64,000 bases of DNA, from NCBI RefSeq assembly GCF_900104725.1, contig NZ_LT629758.1:10086001-10150000 (forward strand), in the 5' to 3' direction. Both the position numbers and the translations under genes were made by a program. This DNA is from Actinoplanes derwentensis. Its GTDB lineage: Bacteria; Actinomycetota; Actinomycetes; Mycobacteriales; Micromonosporaceae. Numbering within the stretch: position 1 is the first letter of the stretch; each line of letters starts with the position of its first letter. Below, one piece after another: positions 1-8,165 of the stretch. Under the pieces are notes generated by a model. That model was not told where the DNA came from, did not search any database, and saw only the letters and a list, made by a program, of their open reading frames with translations.

Positions 1-332
1 GCGGCCGCCAGCAGGCTGGCGAACGCGGGAACCTGTTCCATCTCGGCCAGGCCCGCCATCAGCGCGACCAGCCGTATCAGGTCCTCGCGCAGCGACAGGG
101 CGTCGCTGGGCAGCGCCACCTCACGGGACCGGGCGACCAGCGCGTCGCAGACCAGCGAGCGTTTGTCGGGCCAGCGCCGGTAGATGGTCGCCTTGCTGGC
201 GCCGGCGCGAGCGGCGACGGCATCGATGGTCAGCTCGTCGTACCCGACCTCGCGGAGCAGGTCCAGGACGGCGTTCACGATGGCGGCGGTGCGGGCGGCG
301 GCGCGGCTGCCCGGTGGTGTGCTCTCAGTCAT
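1..332 (-). CDS. TetR-family transcriptional regulator (3' end cut by window)
   Basis: Reading leftward from the ATG at 332, the first ~110 residues show a TetR N-terminal helix-turn-helix: a helix ending VGYDELTIDAVAARAG, then SKATIYRRWPDKRSLV, the family's recognition-helix signature. The ligand-binding domain continues beyond base 1, so the ligand cannot be guessed. It is divergent from the ferredoxin reductase at 420 with an 87-bp gap, the usual arrangement for a local repressor. Family is confident; the regulatory target is inferred from position only. Confidence 0.85.
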   Translation of the reverse strand, partial: MTESTPPGSRAAARTAAIVNAVLDLLREVGYDELTIDAVAARAGASKATIYRRWPDKRSLVCDALVARSREVALPSDALSLREDLIRLVALMAGLAEMEQVPAFASLLAA

Positions 333-389
333 TGTGAACGGAACCGTACTGATTTCCACCACGTGTGGCAAGGGTTTCAGCACTGCTTC

Positions 390-419
390 TAGCGCGAATG
401 TGTACGCTATCGTTTCGAT
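390..419 (+). promoter_or_regulatory. Candidate leaderless promoter with short inverted repeat (TetR site?)
   Basis: TAGCG (390-394) and CGCTA (405-409) are inverted around a 10-base spacer. The second half overlaps a possible -10 (TACGCT), about 10 bases before the ATG at 420. That ATG has no Shine-Dalgarno sequence, which fits a leaderless transcript. Both the operator and the promoter are inferences from short motifs. Confidence 0.3.
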
Positions 420-1676
420 ATGCAGAATCTAGGTGTGGTCATCGTGGGTGCCGGTCACGGCGGCAGTGCGGCGGCGGCTGAACTGCGGTCGGCCGGATAT
501 CCGGGCCCGATCACCGTGCTCGGCCAGGAACCGCACGCCCCCTACCACCGGCCCCCACTGTCCAAGGCATGGCTCGCCGGTACAGCTGACGCGAACTCCC
601 TGCAACTGCGGCCCGGACGGTTCTACCTTGAGCAAGGGATCGACCTGCGGACCGGCTCAACCGTCGTGGAGATCGACCGGGCACGCAGCACCGTCGCCCT
701 CGCCGACGGCCGAGAGCACGTCTACGACCATCTGATCCTGGCGACCGGCTCACGGCCCCGCCGGCTGCCGCTGCCCGGCGCCGACCTCGACGGCGTGCTG
801 GCGCTGCGCGACGCGCGAGACGCCGATCGCCTCAAGGCGGCACTTGTACCGGGGAGCAGGGCCATCGTGATCGGTGGCGGCTACCTCGGCCTAGAGGTCG
901 CCGCCGCGGCGTCTGGCCTGGGCGTGCAGGTCACCGTGGTGGAGCAGCAGAACCGCCTGCTTCCGAGGGTCGCAGGCGACGTGCTCGCCGGTTTCCTCGA
1001 AGGCTTTCACCGGTCGCATGGCGTCGAGGTGCTGCTCAGCGCGGCAGTGACTCGTCTGGAGGGCTCCTCGGCAGGGCAGGTCCGCTGCGTGCACCTCAGC
1101 GATGGCCACGTGATCGACGCTGACACGGTGCTGATCGCCGCTGGGGGCGTCCCCAACGTCGAACTCGCTGAGGACGCCGGCCTGGATTGTGCGGACGGCA
1201 TCGTCTGCGACCAGTCCGGCAGGACCAGCGACCCGCGGATCTTTGCCATCGGCGACTGCGCTCGGCGCCCCGTGCCGCACGGCGGTGGCCTCCTGCGGCT
1301 GGAGAGCGTTCACAACGCCAACGAGCAGGCGCGCCGGGTGGCCGCCGTGCTGTGCGGGTTGCCCCTTCCTCCGGACGAGGTGCCGTGGTTCTGGTCCAAC
1401 CAGTACGACCTGAAGCTGCAACTGGCCGGGCTGCCCTACGACGTCGACGAGGTGGTCGTACGAGGTGATGCCACCAAGGCACCACTTGCCGTCTTCTATC
1501 TGCGGCATGGGGTCATCCAGGCCGTCGAAGCGGTCAACGCGCCTCGCGAGTTCGCGGTGGGGCGCCAGCTCATCGGTGCGTGCCGGAAGGTGGTGCCGGA
1601 ACTGCTCGCCGATCCGTCCGTCGCGATGCGCGACGTCAGCGCGGCGGCCACCGAGGTGGCTCCGGCTCAGAAATGA
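420..1676 (+). CDS. FAD-dependent ferredoxin reductase (rhodocoxin/putidaredoxin reductase type)
   Basis: A 418-residue NAD(P)H:ferredoxin oxidoreductase that would pass electrons from NADH through FAD to a small ferredoxin serving a P450 or Rieske oxygenase. Seen: the FAD dinucleotide motif GAGHGG (10-15), a second NADH-binding motif GGGYLG (152-157), the FAD-contacting IGDCA (G278-C280), and a C-terminal reductase-like domain. Length is normal for the family. No ferredoxin or P450 gene is adjacent, so the partner is elsewhere or shared with the catabolic genes downstream. The ATG at 420 lacks a ribosome site; GTG 435 is a less likely start. Family assignment is strong, partner unknown. Confidence 0.88.
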   Translation: MQNLGVVIVGAGHGGSAAAAELRSAGYPGPITVLGQEPHAPYHRPPLSKAWLAGTADANSLQLRPGRFYLEQGIDLRTGSTVVEIDRARSTVALADGREHVYDHLILATGSRPRRLPLPGADLDGVLALRDARDADRLKAALVPGSRAIVIGGGYLGLEVAAAASGLGVQVTVVEQQNRLLPRVAGDVLAGFLEGFHRSHGVEVLLSAAVTRLEGSSAGQVRCVHLSDGHVIDADTVLIAAGGVPNVELAEDAGLDCADGIVCDQSGRTSDPRIFAIGDCARRPVPHGGGLLRLESVHNANEQARRVAAVLCGLPLPPDEVPWFWSNQYDLKLQLAGLPYDVDEVVVRGDATKAPLAVFYLRHGVIQAVEAVNAPREFAVGRQLIGACRKVVPELLADPSVAMRDVSAAATEVAPAQK

Positions 1677-1700
1677 CCAGATCAGGACGATAAACGAACC

Positions 1701-2786
1701 GTGAGTTCGGACCGCGCGTCTGCTGGCCTCTTCACGCCGTCCTGGCTGTGTCCACGGCCGGTGGACCGCTCACGCCTTTTCGAGCTCGACGAACAGCTAG
1801 GCTCGCACGGCAACATCGCCCAGGTGCTGATTCCCCTGTCGCTAGTGCTTTCCTCGATGTGGCTGGGACCCTGGGCGTTGCTGCCGTTGATCTTCCCGGT
1901 GCCGTTGTTCGTCGCGATGCCCTGGCTGATCCGGCACGTGCGGCAGCCGGAGTGGCTGTTGCTGGCGGGTGTCCTCGGCTTGGGTGCAACGCTCGCTGTC
2001 TCGATCGCGATGACCGGGGGCGTACGCAGTCCGCTGGTCCCGTGGGCGGTTTTCATCTGGCCCGGTATCAGCGCCCGGTTCCCCCGGCGGGCCGGGGCGC
2101 TGATCGCCGCCGTGATCGGGGTCCTGATGACTGTCGCTTGCATCCTGGCGCCGCCGCGACCGCCGGCACCGACCCCCGCCGTGGTGGTTTGTCTCATCGC
2201 GGCGCTGGTGACCACCGCCTACTACACCGGCGTACTGAGCCGCGCGGAACACGACCAGCGTGCTGCGGCGACCTTCGATCAGCTGACCGGACTGCTCACC
2301 CGGGCCGCGCTGGCAAGACGCTTCGACGACCTGCGGCGCGAAGCCGTACAACACCAATGGCCGTTGTCCCTGCTGGTGTGCGACGTCGACCATTTCAAGC
2401 GGGTGAACGACACATGGGGACACGACCGGGGCGATGCGGTTCTTCGCGCTACGGCGGCGGCGCTGGAACGCGGTGCGCGTTCCTCGGATCTGCTGTGCCG
2501 GTTCGGGGGAGAGGAGTTCGTTCTCGTTCTGCCCGGTGCGCCCGCCTGCGAGGCGGCGGAGGTCGCCGAACGGCTGCGCCTGGCCGTAGCCGGGGCGCAG
2601 CCCGCGGGGTTACCGGTGACCGCCTCCTTCGGCGTCAGCTGCGCCTACGGAACGGACATCGACTTCGCTGTCCTGTTCCGTACGGCCGATGCCGCGCTCT
2701 ACCGCGCCAAGAGTGCCGGGCGTGACCAGGTCATGGTGGGCGCCGATCACGGAGCCGCAGGCACGGACACCGCAAGGGCCTGGTAG
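1701..2786 (+). CDS. Membrane-bound GGDEF diguanylate cyclase
   Basis: A 361-residue protein predicted to make cyclic di-GMP from two GTP. The N-terminal ~185 residues contain several hydrophobic segments (for example around 45-75, 88-108, 110-150 and 162-180), so it is anchored in the membrane. The C-terminal half is a GGDEF domain starting FDQLTGLLTR, with the active-site motif GGEEF at 269-273 and a product-inhibition I-site RSSD at 260-263. Both the catalytic and feedback sites look intact. It starts with GTG 24 bases after the reductase stop, so the two may be cotranscribed. No EAL or sensory PAS domain is present. Confidence 0.9.
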   Translation: MSSDRASAGLFTPSWLCPRPVDRSRLFELDEQLGSHGNIAQVLIPLSLVLSSMWLGPWALLPLIFPVPLFVAMPWLIRHVRQPEWLLLAGVLGLGATLAVSIAMTGGVRSPLVPWAVFIWPGISARFPRRAGALIAAVIGVLMTVACILAPPRPPAPTPAVVVCLIAALVTTAYYTGVLSRAEHDQRAAATFDQLTGLLTRAALARRFDDLRREAVQHQWPLSLLVCDVDHFKRVNDTWGHDRGDAVLRATAAALERGARSSDLLCRFGGEEFVLVLPGAPACEAAEVAERLRLAVAGAQPAGLPVTASFGVSCAYGTDIDFAVLFRTADAALYRAKSAGRDQVMVGADHGAAGTDTARAW

Positions 2787-2792
2787 GTGCCG

Positions 2793-3599
2793 TCAGGAGA
2801 TACTCAGCATGCGTACTTGTTCGGAGAGCGTGTCGGCCGCTTCGCGTACCGGGGCGATGTAGCGGTCGAGGTCGGAGTCGGGGACCCGGTGGGAGAGCGC
2901 CGCGATGCTGATGGCGGCGACGATACGGTCGTCTTCGCCGCGAATCGGCGCGCCGATGCCCAGCACATCCGGGTCGAGTTCCCCGCGGCCGACCGCGTAT
3001 CCCTGATCGCGGATGTCGGCGAGATGCGCTCGCAACTTGCCGGCGTCGGTGTAGGTGGCGTCGGTGAAGCGGGCCAGTGGGTCCGCGAGTAGCCGGTCCA
3101 GTTCGTCGTCGGGGGCCCAGGCGAGCAGGGCCAGTGCCGCGGCGCCGGCGTTGACCGGCAGCACCTGGCCGCGTTCGTAGGACAGCCGTAATGTCTGGCC
3201 GGCCTCCTCGCGTTCCACGCAGACGACGGCGGACCCGGCGCGCCGCGTCAGGATGGCCGGGGCGCCGGTGCGCTCCACCAGCCGGCGCATGATCGGCTTG
3301 GCAAGGTCGGACAGCCCGACGCCCTTGCGGGCCAATCGTGCCAGATCCAGCACGCGCGGGCCGAGCCGGAAACCGCTGCCGGCCTGGTTCTCTTCCAGGA
3401 AGCCGTTGGAGGTCAGCGACTCCAGGTACCGGTAGGCCGTAGACCGGGCGACGCCGAAGTTTTTGGCGACCTCGTTGGCCGACAGCGTGAGCCGCTGGTC
3501 GTCGAACATCAACAGGATGTCCAGGGCCCGGTCCGCGGTCGAGTTCCGGACCCGGTATCCCTGGCTGCTAGCCGCTTCACGCGGCGCCGATGTTGACAT
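2793..3599 (-). CDS. IclR-family transcriptional regulator
   Basis: A 268-residue regulator with an N-terminal winged helix (about 20-80; RALDILLMF, then SANEVAKNFGVARSTAYRYLESL) and a C-terminal IclR effector domain that usually binds small aromatic or organic acids. It lies directly downstream of the VOC gene on the same strand, and the divergent VOC/FAH promoter carries a 20-bp palindrome that is a natural binding candidate. The start at 3599 has no clear ribosome site and sits in the loop of a large inverted repeat (3573-3632). Activator or repressor role cannot be read from sequence. Confidence 0.9.
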   Translation of the reverse strand: MSTSAPREAASSQGYRVRNSTADRALDILLMFDDQRLTLSANEVAKNFGVARSTAYRYLESLTSNGFLEENQAGSGFRLGPRVLDLARLARKGVGLSDLAKPIMRRLVERTGAPAILTRRAGSAVVCVEREEAGQTLRLSYERGQVLPVNAGAAALALLAWAPDDELDRLLADPLARFTDATYTDAGKLRAHLADIRDQGYAVGRGELDPDVLGIGAPIRGEDDRIVAAISIAALSHRVPDSDLDRYIAPVREAADTLSEQVRMLSIS

Positions 3600-3632
3600 G
3601 CGAGCAAGTTAGCATCGGCGCCGCGTGAGGCG
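3573..3632. promoter_or_regulatory. 20-bp inverted repeat around the IclR start codon
   Basis: Arms 3573-3592 and 3613-3632 pair at 19 of 20 positions around a 20-base loop. GCGGCGCCGATG and CATCGGCGCCGC form the perfect core. On the minus strand it lies between the VOC stop (3640) and the IclR gene and places the IclR ATG in the loop. It could be a terminator, an attenuator or a translation-control hairpin. Confidence 0.5.
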
Positions 3633-3639
3633 TTCGGTG

Positions 3640-4134
3640 CTACTGGACGGGCTGGTAGGCGGCGCCGCCGTCGGCGAGAAGTCGTTCGGCTTCCGCGTAG
3701 ATCTGCTCGGGCTCCTGACCGAAGTCGATGCTCTTGCGGAACGGCTGCCGGACGTCCTTCTCGATGCGCAGGTACACCTCGTTGCGGTTGCCCTCGGGGT
3801 CGAAGAAGTAGATGCCGAAGGCGTTGCCGTGGGTCACCTCCTGCTGGACTTCGACGTTCTCCTGCTGGAACAGGCGGTGGAAGGCGCGGATGTCGTCGAT
3901 GGAGGCCACTCGCCAGGAGATCTGGTGCTGTTGCTTGTCGCCGATGGCGGAGGTGCGGCCCTTCTGCAGCACGAACTCGTGGTGCTCCTCGTCGGGCCGG
4001 GCGCTGAAGAACACGATGCCGAGGTCGTCGTCCTCGTCGGTGACCGTCAGGCCCATCATCCGCTCGTAGAAGTCGCGCATCTTCGGCAGGTCGTAGACCC
4101 AGAGGCCGGTGTGGCCGAGTCCGGTGATCGCCAT
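3640..4134 (-). CDS. One-domain VOC protein, extradiol-dioxygenase-like
   Basis: A 164-residue glyoxalase/bleomycin-resistance/dioxygenase fold protein. Candidate metal ligands are His in GHTGLW near the start, His in QHQISW mid-protein and Glu in GNRNEVYL, the two-His-one-Glu pattern of type I extradiol dioxygenases, so ring cleavage is plausible. The ATG at 4134 is chosen because GGTGGAG precedes it; an upstream in-frame ATG lacks this. It is divergent from the FAH enzyme at 4245 and upstream of IclR, suggesting ring cleavage followed by C-C hydrolysis under IclR control. Substrate unknown; a non-enzymatic VOC role is possible. Confidence 0.75.
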   Translation of the reverse strand: MAITGLGHTGLWVYDLPKMRDFYERMMGLTVTDEDDDLGIVFFSARPDEEHHEFVLQKGRTSAIGDKQQHQISWRVASIDDIRAFHRLFQQENVEVQQEVTHGNAFGIYFFDPEGNRNEVYLRIEKDVRQPFRKSIDFGQEPEQIYAEAERLLADGGAAYQPVQ

Positions 4135-4162
4135 GACTCCACCCTTCATGGTTGTTCTGTTT

Positions 4163-4182
4163 TTCAGGACACGTATCCTGAA
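4163..4182. promoter_or_regulatory. Palindromic operator in the divergent VOC/FAH promoter
   Basis: TTCAGGA-N6-TCCTGAA, with a central ACGT, is palindromic over 20 bp with one mismatched pair. It lies between the divergent starts at 4134 and 4245. Its symmetry and its nearness to the IclR gene make it the likely IclR site; this is inference. Confidence 0.55.
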
Positions 4183-4244
4183 TGACGAAACAATAGTACG
4201 ATCGAGGCTCGGCAACGGTCAACGACAGAAGAGGTGCACGACCC

Positions 4245-5084
4245 ATGCGACTGGCCACACTTCGCGTCCGGGGCGAGACCCGGGCGGCACGCCTCGACGG
4301 CGACGAGTACGTCCTGCTGGCCAACCCTGACGTCGGCGCGTTGCTGGCCACCGGGCCGCAGTGGCGGCAGGATGCCGCGCAGCAGGCGGGGGAGCGGCTG
4401 CCGGTGATCGACGCCGTGTACGCACCCGTGGTGCCGCACCCCAACAAGATCATCTGTCTGGGGCTGAACTACGCCACTCACATCGCGGAGATGGGCCGTG
4501 ACACCCCGCAGTACCCGACGTTGTTCGCCAAGTACGACGCGTCGCTGATCGGCGCCTACGACTCCATCACGATGCCGACAGTCAGTGACAAAGTTGACTG
4601 GGAGGCTGAGCTGGCCTTCGTGGTCGGCCGTCCGGCCCGTCACGTGCCGAAGGCCGAGGCTCTGGGCTACGTCGCCGGCTACACCGTCGCCAACGACGTC
4701 ACCATCCGCGATTACCAGCGCCGCACGCGCGAGTTCCTGTCGGGTAAGACGTTCGAGGCGACCACCCCGGTCGGGCCGGTCCTGGTCACGGCTGACGAGT
4801 TCGGTGACGCCGAGCCGGATCTGGAGATCCGTTGTGAGGTTGACGGTGAGGTGATGCAGCGCTCGCGGACCTCGGATCTGCTGTTCGGGATCGCCGACAT
4901 CGTGTCCTACATCAGCGACATCATCACCCTGCTGCCCGGCGACCTCGTCCTCACCGGCACGCCGGGGGGCGTGGGCGATGGCCGTGACCCGAAGGTCTAT
5001 CTGAAGCACGGGCAGACGCTGCGCACGGTGATCGAAGGCCTGGGCGAGACATCCAACGTCTGCCTGCCGGAGAAGACCGTCTGA
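4245..5084 (+). CDS. Fumarylacetoacetate hydrolase family protein
   Basis: A 279-residue FAH-fold enzyme. The family uses Mg2+ or Mn2+ to hydrolyse, hydrate, decarboxylate or isomerise the 2-oxo acids left by ring cleavage. Seen: the KIICLGLNYATHI core, the acidic metal-binding stretch around DWEAELAFVVG, GYTVANDVTIRDYQ, and LTGTPGGVG near the C-terminus. Length is typical. It faces the VOC protein and so probably acts on its cleavage product. A second FAH paralogue lies at 6088-6933 with the other dioxygenase. The exact reaction cannot be set from sequence. Confidence 0.88.
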   Translation: MRLATLRVRGETRAARLDGDEYVLLANPDVGALLATGPQWRQDAAQQAGERLPVIDAVYAPVVPHPNKIICLGLNYATHIAEMGRDTPQYPTLFAKYDASLIGAYDSITMPTVSDKVDWEAELAFVVGRPARHVPKAEALGYVAGYTVANDVTIRDYQRRTREFLSGKTFEATTPVGPVLVTADEFGDAEPDLEIRCEVDGEVMQRSRTSDLLFGIADIVSYISDIITLLPGDLVLTGTPGGVGDGRDPKVYLKHGQTLRTVIEGLGETSNVCLPEKTV

Positions 5085-5103
5085 GCCTCGTTGCCGCACA
5101 CGT

Positions 5104-5135
5104 CGGCGCCCGGCACAGTGTCGTGCCGGGCGCCG
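5104..5135. terminator. Bidirectional terminator hairpin
   Basis: A 13-bp perfect GC-rich stem (5104-5116 with 5123-5135) around the loop AGTGTC. It lies between the convergent FAH gene (ends 5084) and dioxygenase gene (ends 5145), as expected for a shared terminator. No U tract is present, which is common in actinomycetes. Confidence 0.8.
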
Positions 5136-5144
5136 ATCTCAGTT

Positions 5145-6065
5145 TCAGCTGCTGTGTGATCCGGTCATCAGCGCGGCGAGGTCCTCCGGGCGGATGAACG
5201 ACGGCGGAGGTGGCGGCCCCCAGCTGAACAGGCCCTTGGCGCCCTCGTGTACCTCCGGCGTCCACAGTTGGTCGTCGACGACGCAGTCCATGTCGGAGTA
5301 GTACTCGCTGAAGTTGCCGGCCGGGTCCTTGAGATACCAGAAGAAGTTCGAGCCGGCGTGATGGCGGCCCAGGCCCCAGACATGACGTTCGGGATGGTCC
5401 TCCAGCATCGCCATCGCGCCGCGGCCCACGTCGTCGACATCGTCGACCTGCCACGACGTGTGATGCAGGAACGACACCGGGGCCGACAGCACCAGGATGT
5501 TGTGATGGTCCGGTGAGCAGCGCAGGAATGCCCCGACGTCCCCCATCAGGTCGCTGACCTTGAAGCCCAGTCCGTCGCGGAAGAACGCCGTGGTCGCCGT
5601 AAAGTTGGTGGTGCCCAGCACCGCGTGCCCGAGTTTGCGGGGTTGGATCGGTTCGTCGCGCACGATTCCCGGTGCCCGGACGTTGCGGCGTTCGATGCGG
5701 CCCGGACCGTTGTACGGCGTCGCCGGTGTGCTCGGCTGCGTGACGCGAGCCTCGGACTGCAGTACCGCACGGACGCCGGTCGCCGGCTCGTAGGCCGTCA
5801 GGGTGGTGCCGTCGAGCTGGGCGGAGACTCCCAACCGGTTCAGGCGGGCCGCGGCGGCGGCGAGGTCGTCCGGGTCGTCGGCGCCGATGCGGACCTCGAC
5901 CAGCCGACGGGTGGGTGCGGCGACGACGCGCAGTTGCCGGCCACCGTCGCGGGTGGCGAACCATCCGTCGGTTTCCGGTCGGAGCCCGAAGTCGGTGTAG
6001 TAGCCGGCGGTCTCCTCGGGGTTGGGTACCCCCATCGTGACCGACGAAAGACGGTGCAGTGCCAT
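5145..6065 (-). CDS. Two-domain VOC extradiol ring-cleavage dioxygenase
   Basis: A 306-residue protein with two VOC modules, like catechol 2,3-dioxygenases. The catalytic C-terminal module shows LGHAVL (His), LHHTSWQV (His) and FSEYYSDMD (Glu), the iron triad of type I extradiol enzymes. The ATG at 6065 is chosen for the strong GAGGAGG upstream. It is last in an operon reading flavin reductase, monooxygenase, FAH enzyme, dioxygenase, so it should open a catechol-type ring made by the monooxygenase. Substrate is not determined. Confidence 0.85.
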   Translation of the reverse strand: MALHRLSSVTMGVPNPEETAGYYTDFGLRPETDGWFATRDGGRQLRVVAAPTRRLVEVRIGADDPDDLAAAAARLNRLGVSAQLDGTTLTAYEPATGVRAVLQSEARVTQPSTPATPYNGPGRIERRNVRAPGIVRDEPIQPRKLGHAVLGTTNFTATTAFFRDGLGFKVSDLMGDVGAFLRCSPDHHNILVLSAPVSFLHHTSWQVDDVDDVGRGAMAMLEDHPERHVWGLGRHHAGSNFFWYLKDPAGNFSEYYSDMDCVVDDQLWTPEVHEGAKGLFSWGPPPPPSFIRPEDLAALMTGSHSS

Positions 6066-6087
6066 GAGTGTTGCCTCCTCGGATGGC

Positions 6088-6933
6088 TCAGATGTGGAAG
6101 CGCTGCCGCAGCTCACCGATACCGGTCACGTACGAGACCAGCTCGTCGCCGTCAGCGAGCCACCGCTGGGGTTTGCGGCCGAGCCCGACACCGGCCGGTG
6201 TTCCGGTGAACAGGATGTCTCCGGGCGACAGCGGCAGGACCGCCGACAGCCTGGCGATGAGCACCGGCACCGACAGCAGCAGCTCTGAGGTGCGGCCCTT
6301 CTGGACGTCCTCACCGTTGATGGAACAGCCCAGCGCCAGATCGTCGGGATCGTCGAAACTATCCGCCGTGACCAGGTACGGGCCGGTGGGCGCGAATCCG
6401 GGATAGGACTTACCGAGGCTGAACTGGGGTACGGGGCCGGCGAGCTGAGTGCGGCGTTCGGAGATGTCCTGGCCGACGGTGAGTCCCGCCACGTGATCCC
6501 AGGCGTTCTCCTCGGCGACCCGATAGGCGGGTGCCCCGATCACCGCGACCAGCTCCACCTCCCAGTCGGTCTGGCCGTCGGCGGGCAGAGCGACATCGGT
6601 CACCGGACCGGTCAGGCTGCTGACGAACTTGGTGAAGACCGGCGGCAGGCCGTCGGGAACCGCGAAGCCGGACTCAGCGGCATGGTCACGGTAGTTCAGC
6701 CCGATCGCCAAGATCTGCCGGGGAGCGGGCGCTGGCGCTCCCAGATCCGTTGCGGAGAACGGCACGCCGTCGGCAAGCTCGGCGGTGGCGGCCCAGGCCC
6801 GGAACTCGGCCCACCGCGGATACACAGCCTGCGGGTCGGCGCTGAAGCGGCCCTCGCTGAGTTGCTCGACATCGACGGCGGTGCCGTGTTCGGTGATCAG
6901 GACCAGACGGCCGGACAGGTTGGCGATACGCAC
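6088..6933 (-). CDS. Fumarylacetoacetate hydrolase family protein (second copy)
   Basis: A 281-residue FAH-fold enzyme with the same landmarks as the 4245 gene: ILAIGLNYRDHA, DWEVELVAVIG for metal binding and LFTGTPAGVG near the end. It starts with GTG 6933 behind AGGAG. It lies 22 bases upstream of the extradiol dioxygenase and 27 downstream of the monooxygenase, so it belongs to the GntR-facing operon and probably processes the ring-cleavage product. Hydrolase versus hydratase or decarboxylase activity is not resolvable. Confidence 0.87.
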   Translation of the reverse strand: MRIANLSGRLVLITEHGTAVDVEQLSEGRFSADPQAVYPRWAEFRAWAATAELADGVPFSATDLGAPAPAPRQILAIGLNYRDHAAESGFAVPDGLPPVFTKFVSSLTGPVTDVALPADGQTDWEVELVAVIGAPAYRVAEENAWDHVAGLTVGQDISERRTQLAGPVPQFSLGKSYPGFAPTGPYLVTADSFDDPDDLALGCSINGEDVQKGRTSELLLSVPVLIARLSAVLPLSPGDILFTGTPAGVGLGRKPQRWLADGDELVSYVTGIGELRQRFHI

Positions 6934-6960
6934 AGTTGACTCCTGGTACAGAGGAAGAGC

Positions 6961-8133
6961 TCAGATGAGGGGGGTGATGTTCTCGTCGATGCCGAGCAGG
7001 GCCTTGCCGTACACCTCGGCGGCGACGGTGGGCGCGGCCACCGCGTGCCGTCCGGCGGTGTTGGCGTCACGCCAGATCCGTTGCAGCGGGTTGACGTCAG
7101 CGAACGTGGCAGCACCGTGCACGGACACGAGCGTGTCGATGGCCTGCAGCACGTTGCTGATCACCCAGCCGGTGTCGGCGCGCACGCGGGCGCGGCTCAG
7201 CACGTCCGGGTATTCGCCGCGGGCGGCTGCCTCGTCGATGTCGGCGGCTGCCCGCCAGGCGTGCAGATGAGCGGTGTCGATGCGCATCGCCGCATCGGAG
7301 ATCTGCAGTTGTACCGCGACCGAGTCGGCCTGGCTCTCGTAGAAGGTGTAGGAGATCGGCTTCTTGGCGGCCTTCTCGGTGACGAACTTGAGTGCGGCCC
7401 TGCCCAGGCCCAGTTGCGGGCCGGCCAGCACGAGCGCCAGGACGGGTACGAACGCCGCCCGGCTCAGGGTTTCGCCGGTGTGTTCGGTGGGGTAGCGGCC
7501 CTCGATGGCGGCGGGTACCGACATCACCCGGTGCTCGGGCACGAAGATGTCGTCGGCGATCAGGCAGTTGCTGGCGGTGCCCTTCATGCCGGCGACGAAC
7601 CAGGATTCCTCGAGCGTCAGGTCGGTGCGCGGCGCGAGGATCAGCGCCTGATCGATGACGGCGCCGTCGTGGTCGGTCAGCGGCACACCCAGGACGGCCC
7701 AGTCGGAGTGCCAGGAGCCCGAGTTGTAGTACCAGCGGCCGGAGACGCGCCAGCCCCCGTCGGTGCGGGTGGCGGTCGAGGTGGGGCTCAGCACGCCGGT
7801 GACCCGGGCGCCGGGGTTGTCGCCGAAGACGTCGTCCTGTGCCTTGCCGGGGAACAGGCTGGTGAGCCAGTTGCAGACGTTGACGAGGGTGACGACCCAG
7901 GAGGTGGAGCCGTCGCCCTCGGCCAGGGCGGCCGACACGTCGAGCATGGTGCGCATATCGGTTTGCAGGCCGCCGTAGCGGCGTGGCGTGGTGAGCTGGA
8001 ACAGGTGGGCCTCGGCGATGGCATCGATGACATCGTCGGGTACCCGCCGGTTGGTCTCGGTGGCCGTGGCGTGGGCGCGCAGCAGTGGTTGCAGGGCCTC
8101 GGCGCGAGCGACGAGCTCTTCTCGGGTGTTCAT
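6961..8133 (-). CDS. Flavin-dependent monooxygenase, acyl-CoA-dehydrogenase fold (HsaA/HpaH-C2 type)
   Basis: A 390-residue oxygenase component using reduced flavin and O2 to hydroxylate a phenolic substrate. It has the acyl-CoA dehydrogenase layout: N-terminal helices (RVPDDVIDAIAEAHLFQL), the PRRYGG turn, a central beta domain (GGWRVSGRWYYNSGS) and a C-terminal helical bundle. It lacks the catalytic glutamate context of true acyl-CoA dehydrogenases. The ATG at 8133 follows GGAGAGG. The adjacent flavin reductase strongly supports a two-component monooxygenase; ring hydroxylation before extradiol cleavage is the inferred role. Confidence 0.86.
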   Translation of the reverse strand: MNTREELVARAEALQPLLRAHATATETNRRVPDDVIDAIAEAHLFQLTTPRRYGGLQTDMRTMLDVSAALAEGDGSTSWVVTLVNVCNWLTSLFPGKAQDDVFGDNPGARVTGVLSPTSTATRTDGGWRVSGRWYYNSGSWHSDWAVLGVPLTDHDGAVIDQALILAPRTDLTLEESWFVAGMKGTASNCLIADDIFVPEHRVMSVPAAIEGRYPTEHTGETLSRAAFVPVLALVLAGPQLGLGRAALKFVTEKAAKKPISYTFYESQADSVAVQLQISDAAMRIDTAHLHAWRAAADIDEAAARGEYPDVLSRARVRADTGWVISNVLQAIDTLVSVHGAATFADVNPLQRIWRDANTAGRHAVAAPTVAAEVYGKALLGIDENITPLI

Positions 8134-8165
8134 GGTGGGTCCTCTCCGGGCGGGCGAGTCGGTGG

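Noticed and set aside
1732..2423. Long open frames overlapping the GGDEF gene, and many similar ones elsewhere
   Set aside because: Low-complexity Arg/Pro/Ala products in shadow frames of well-supported genes.
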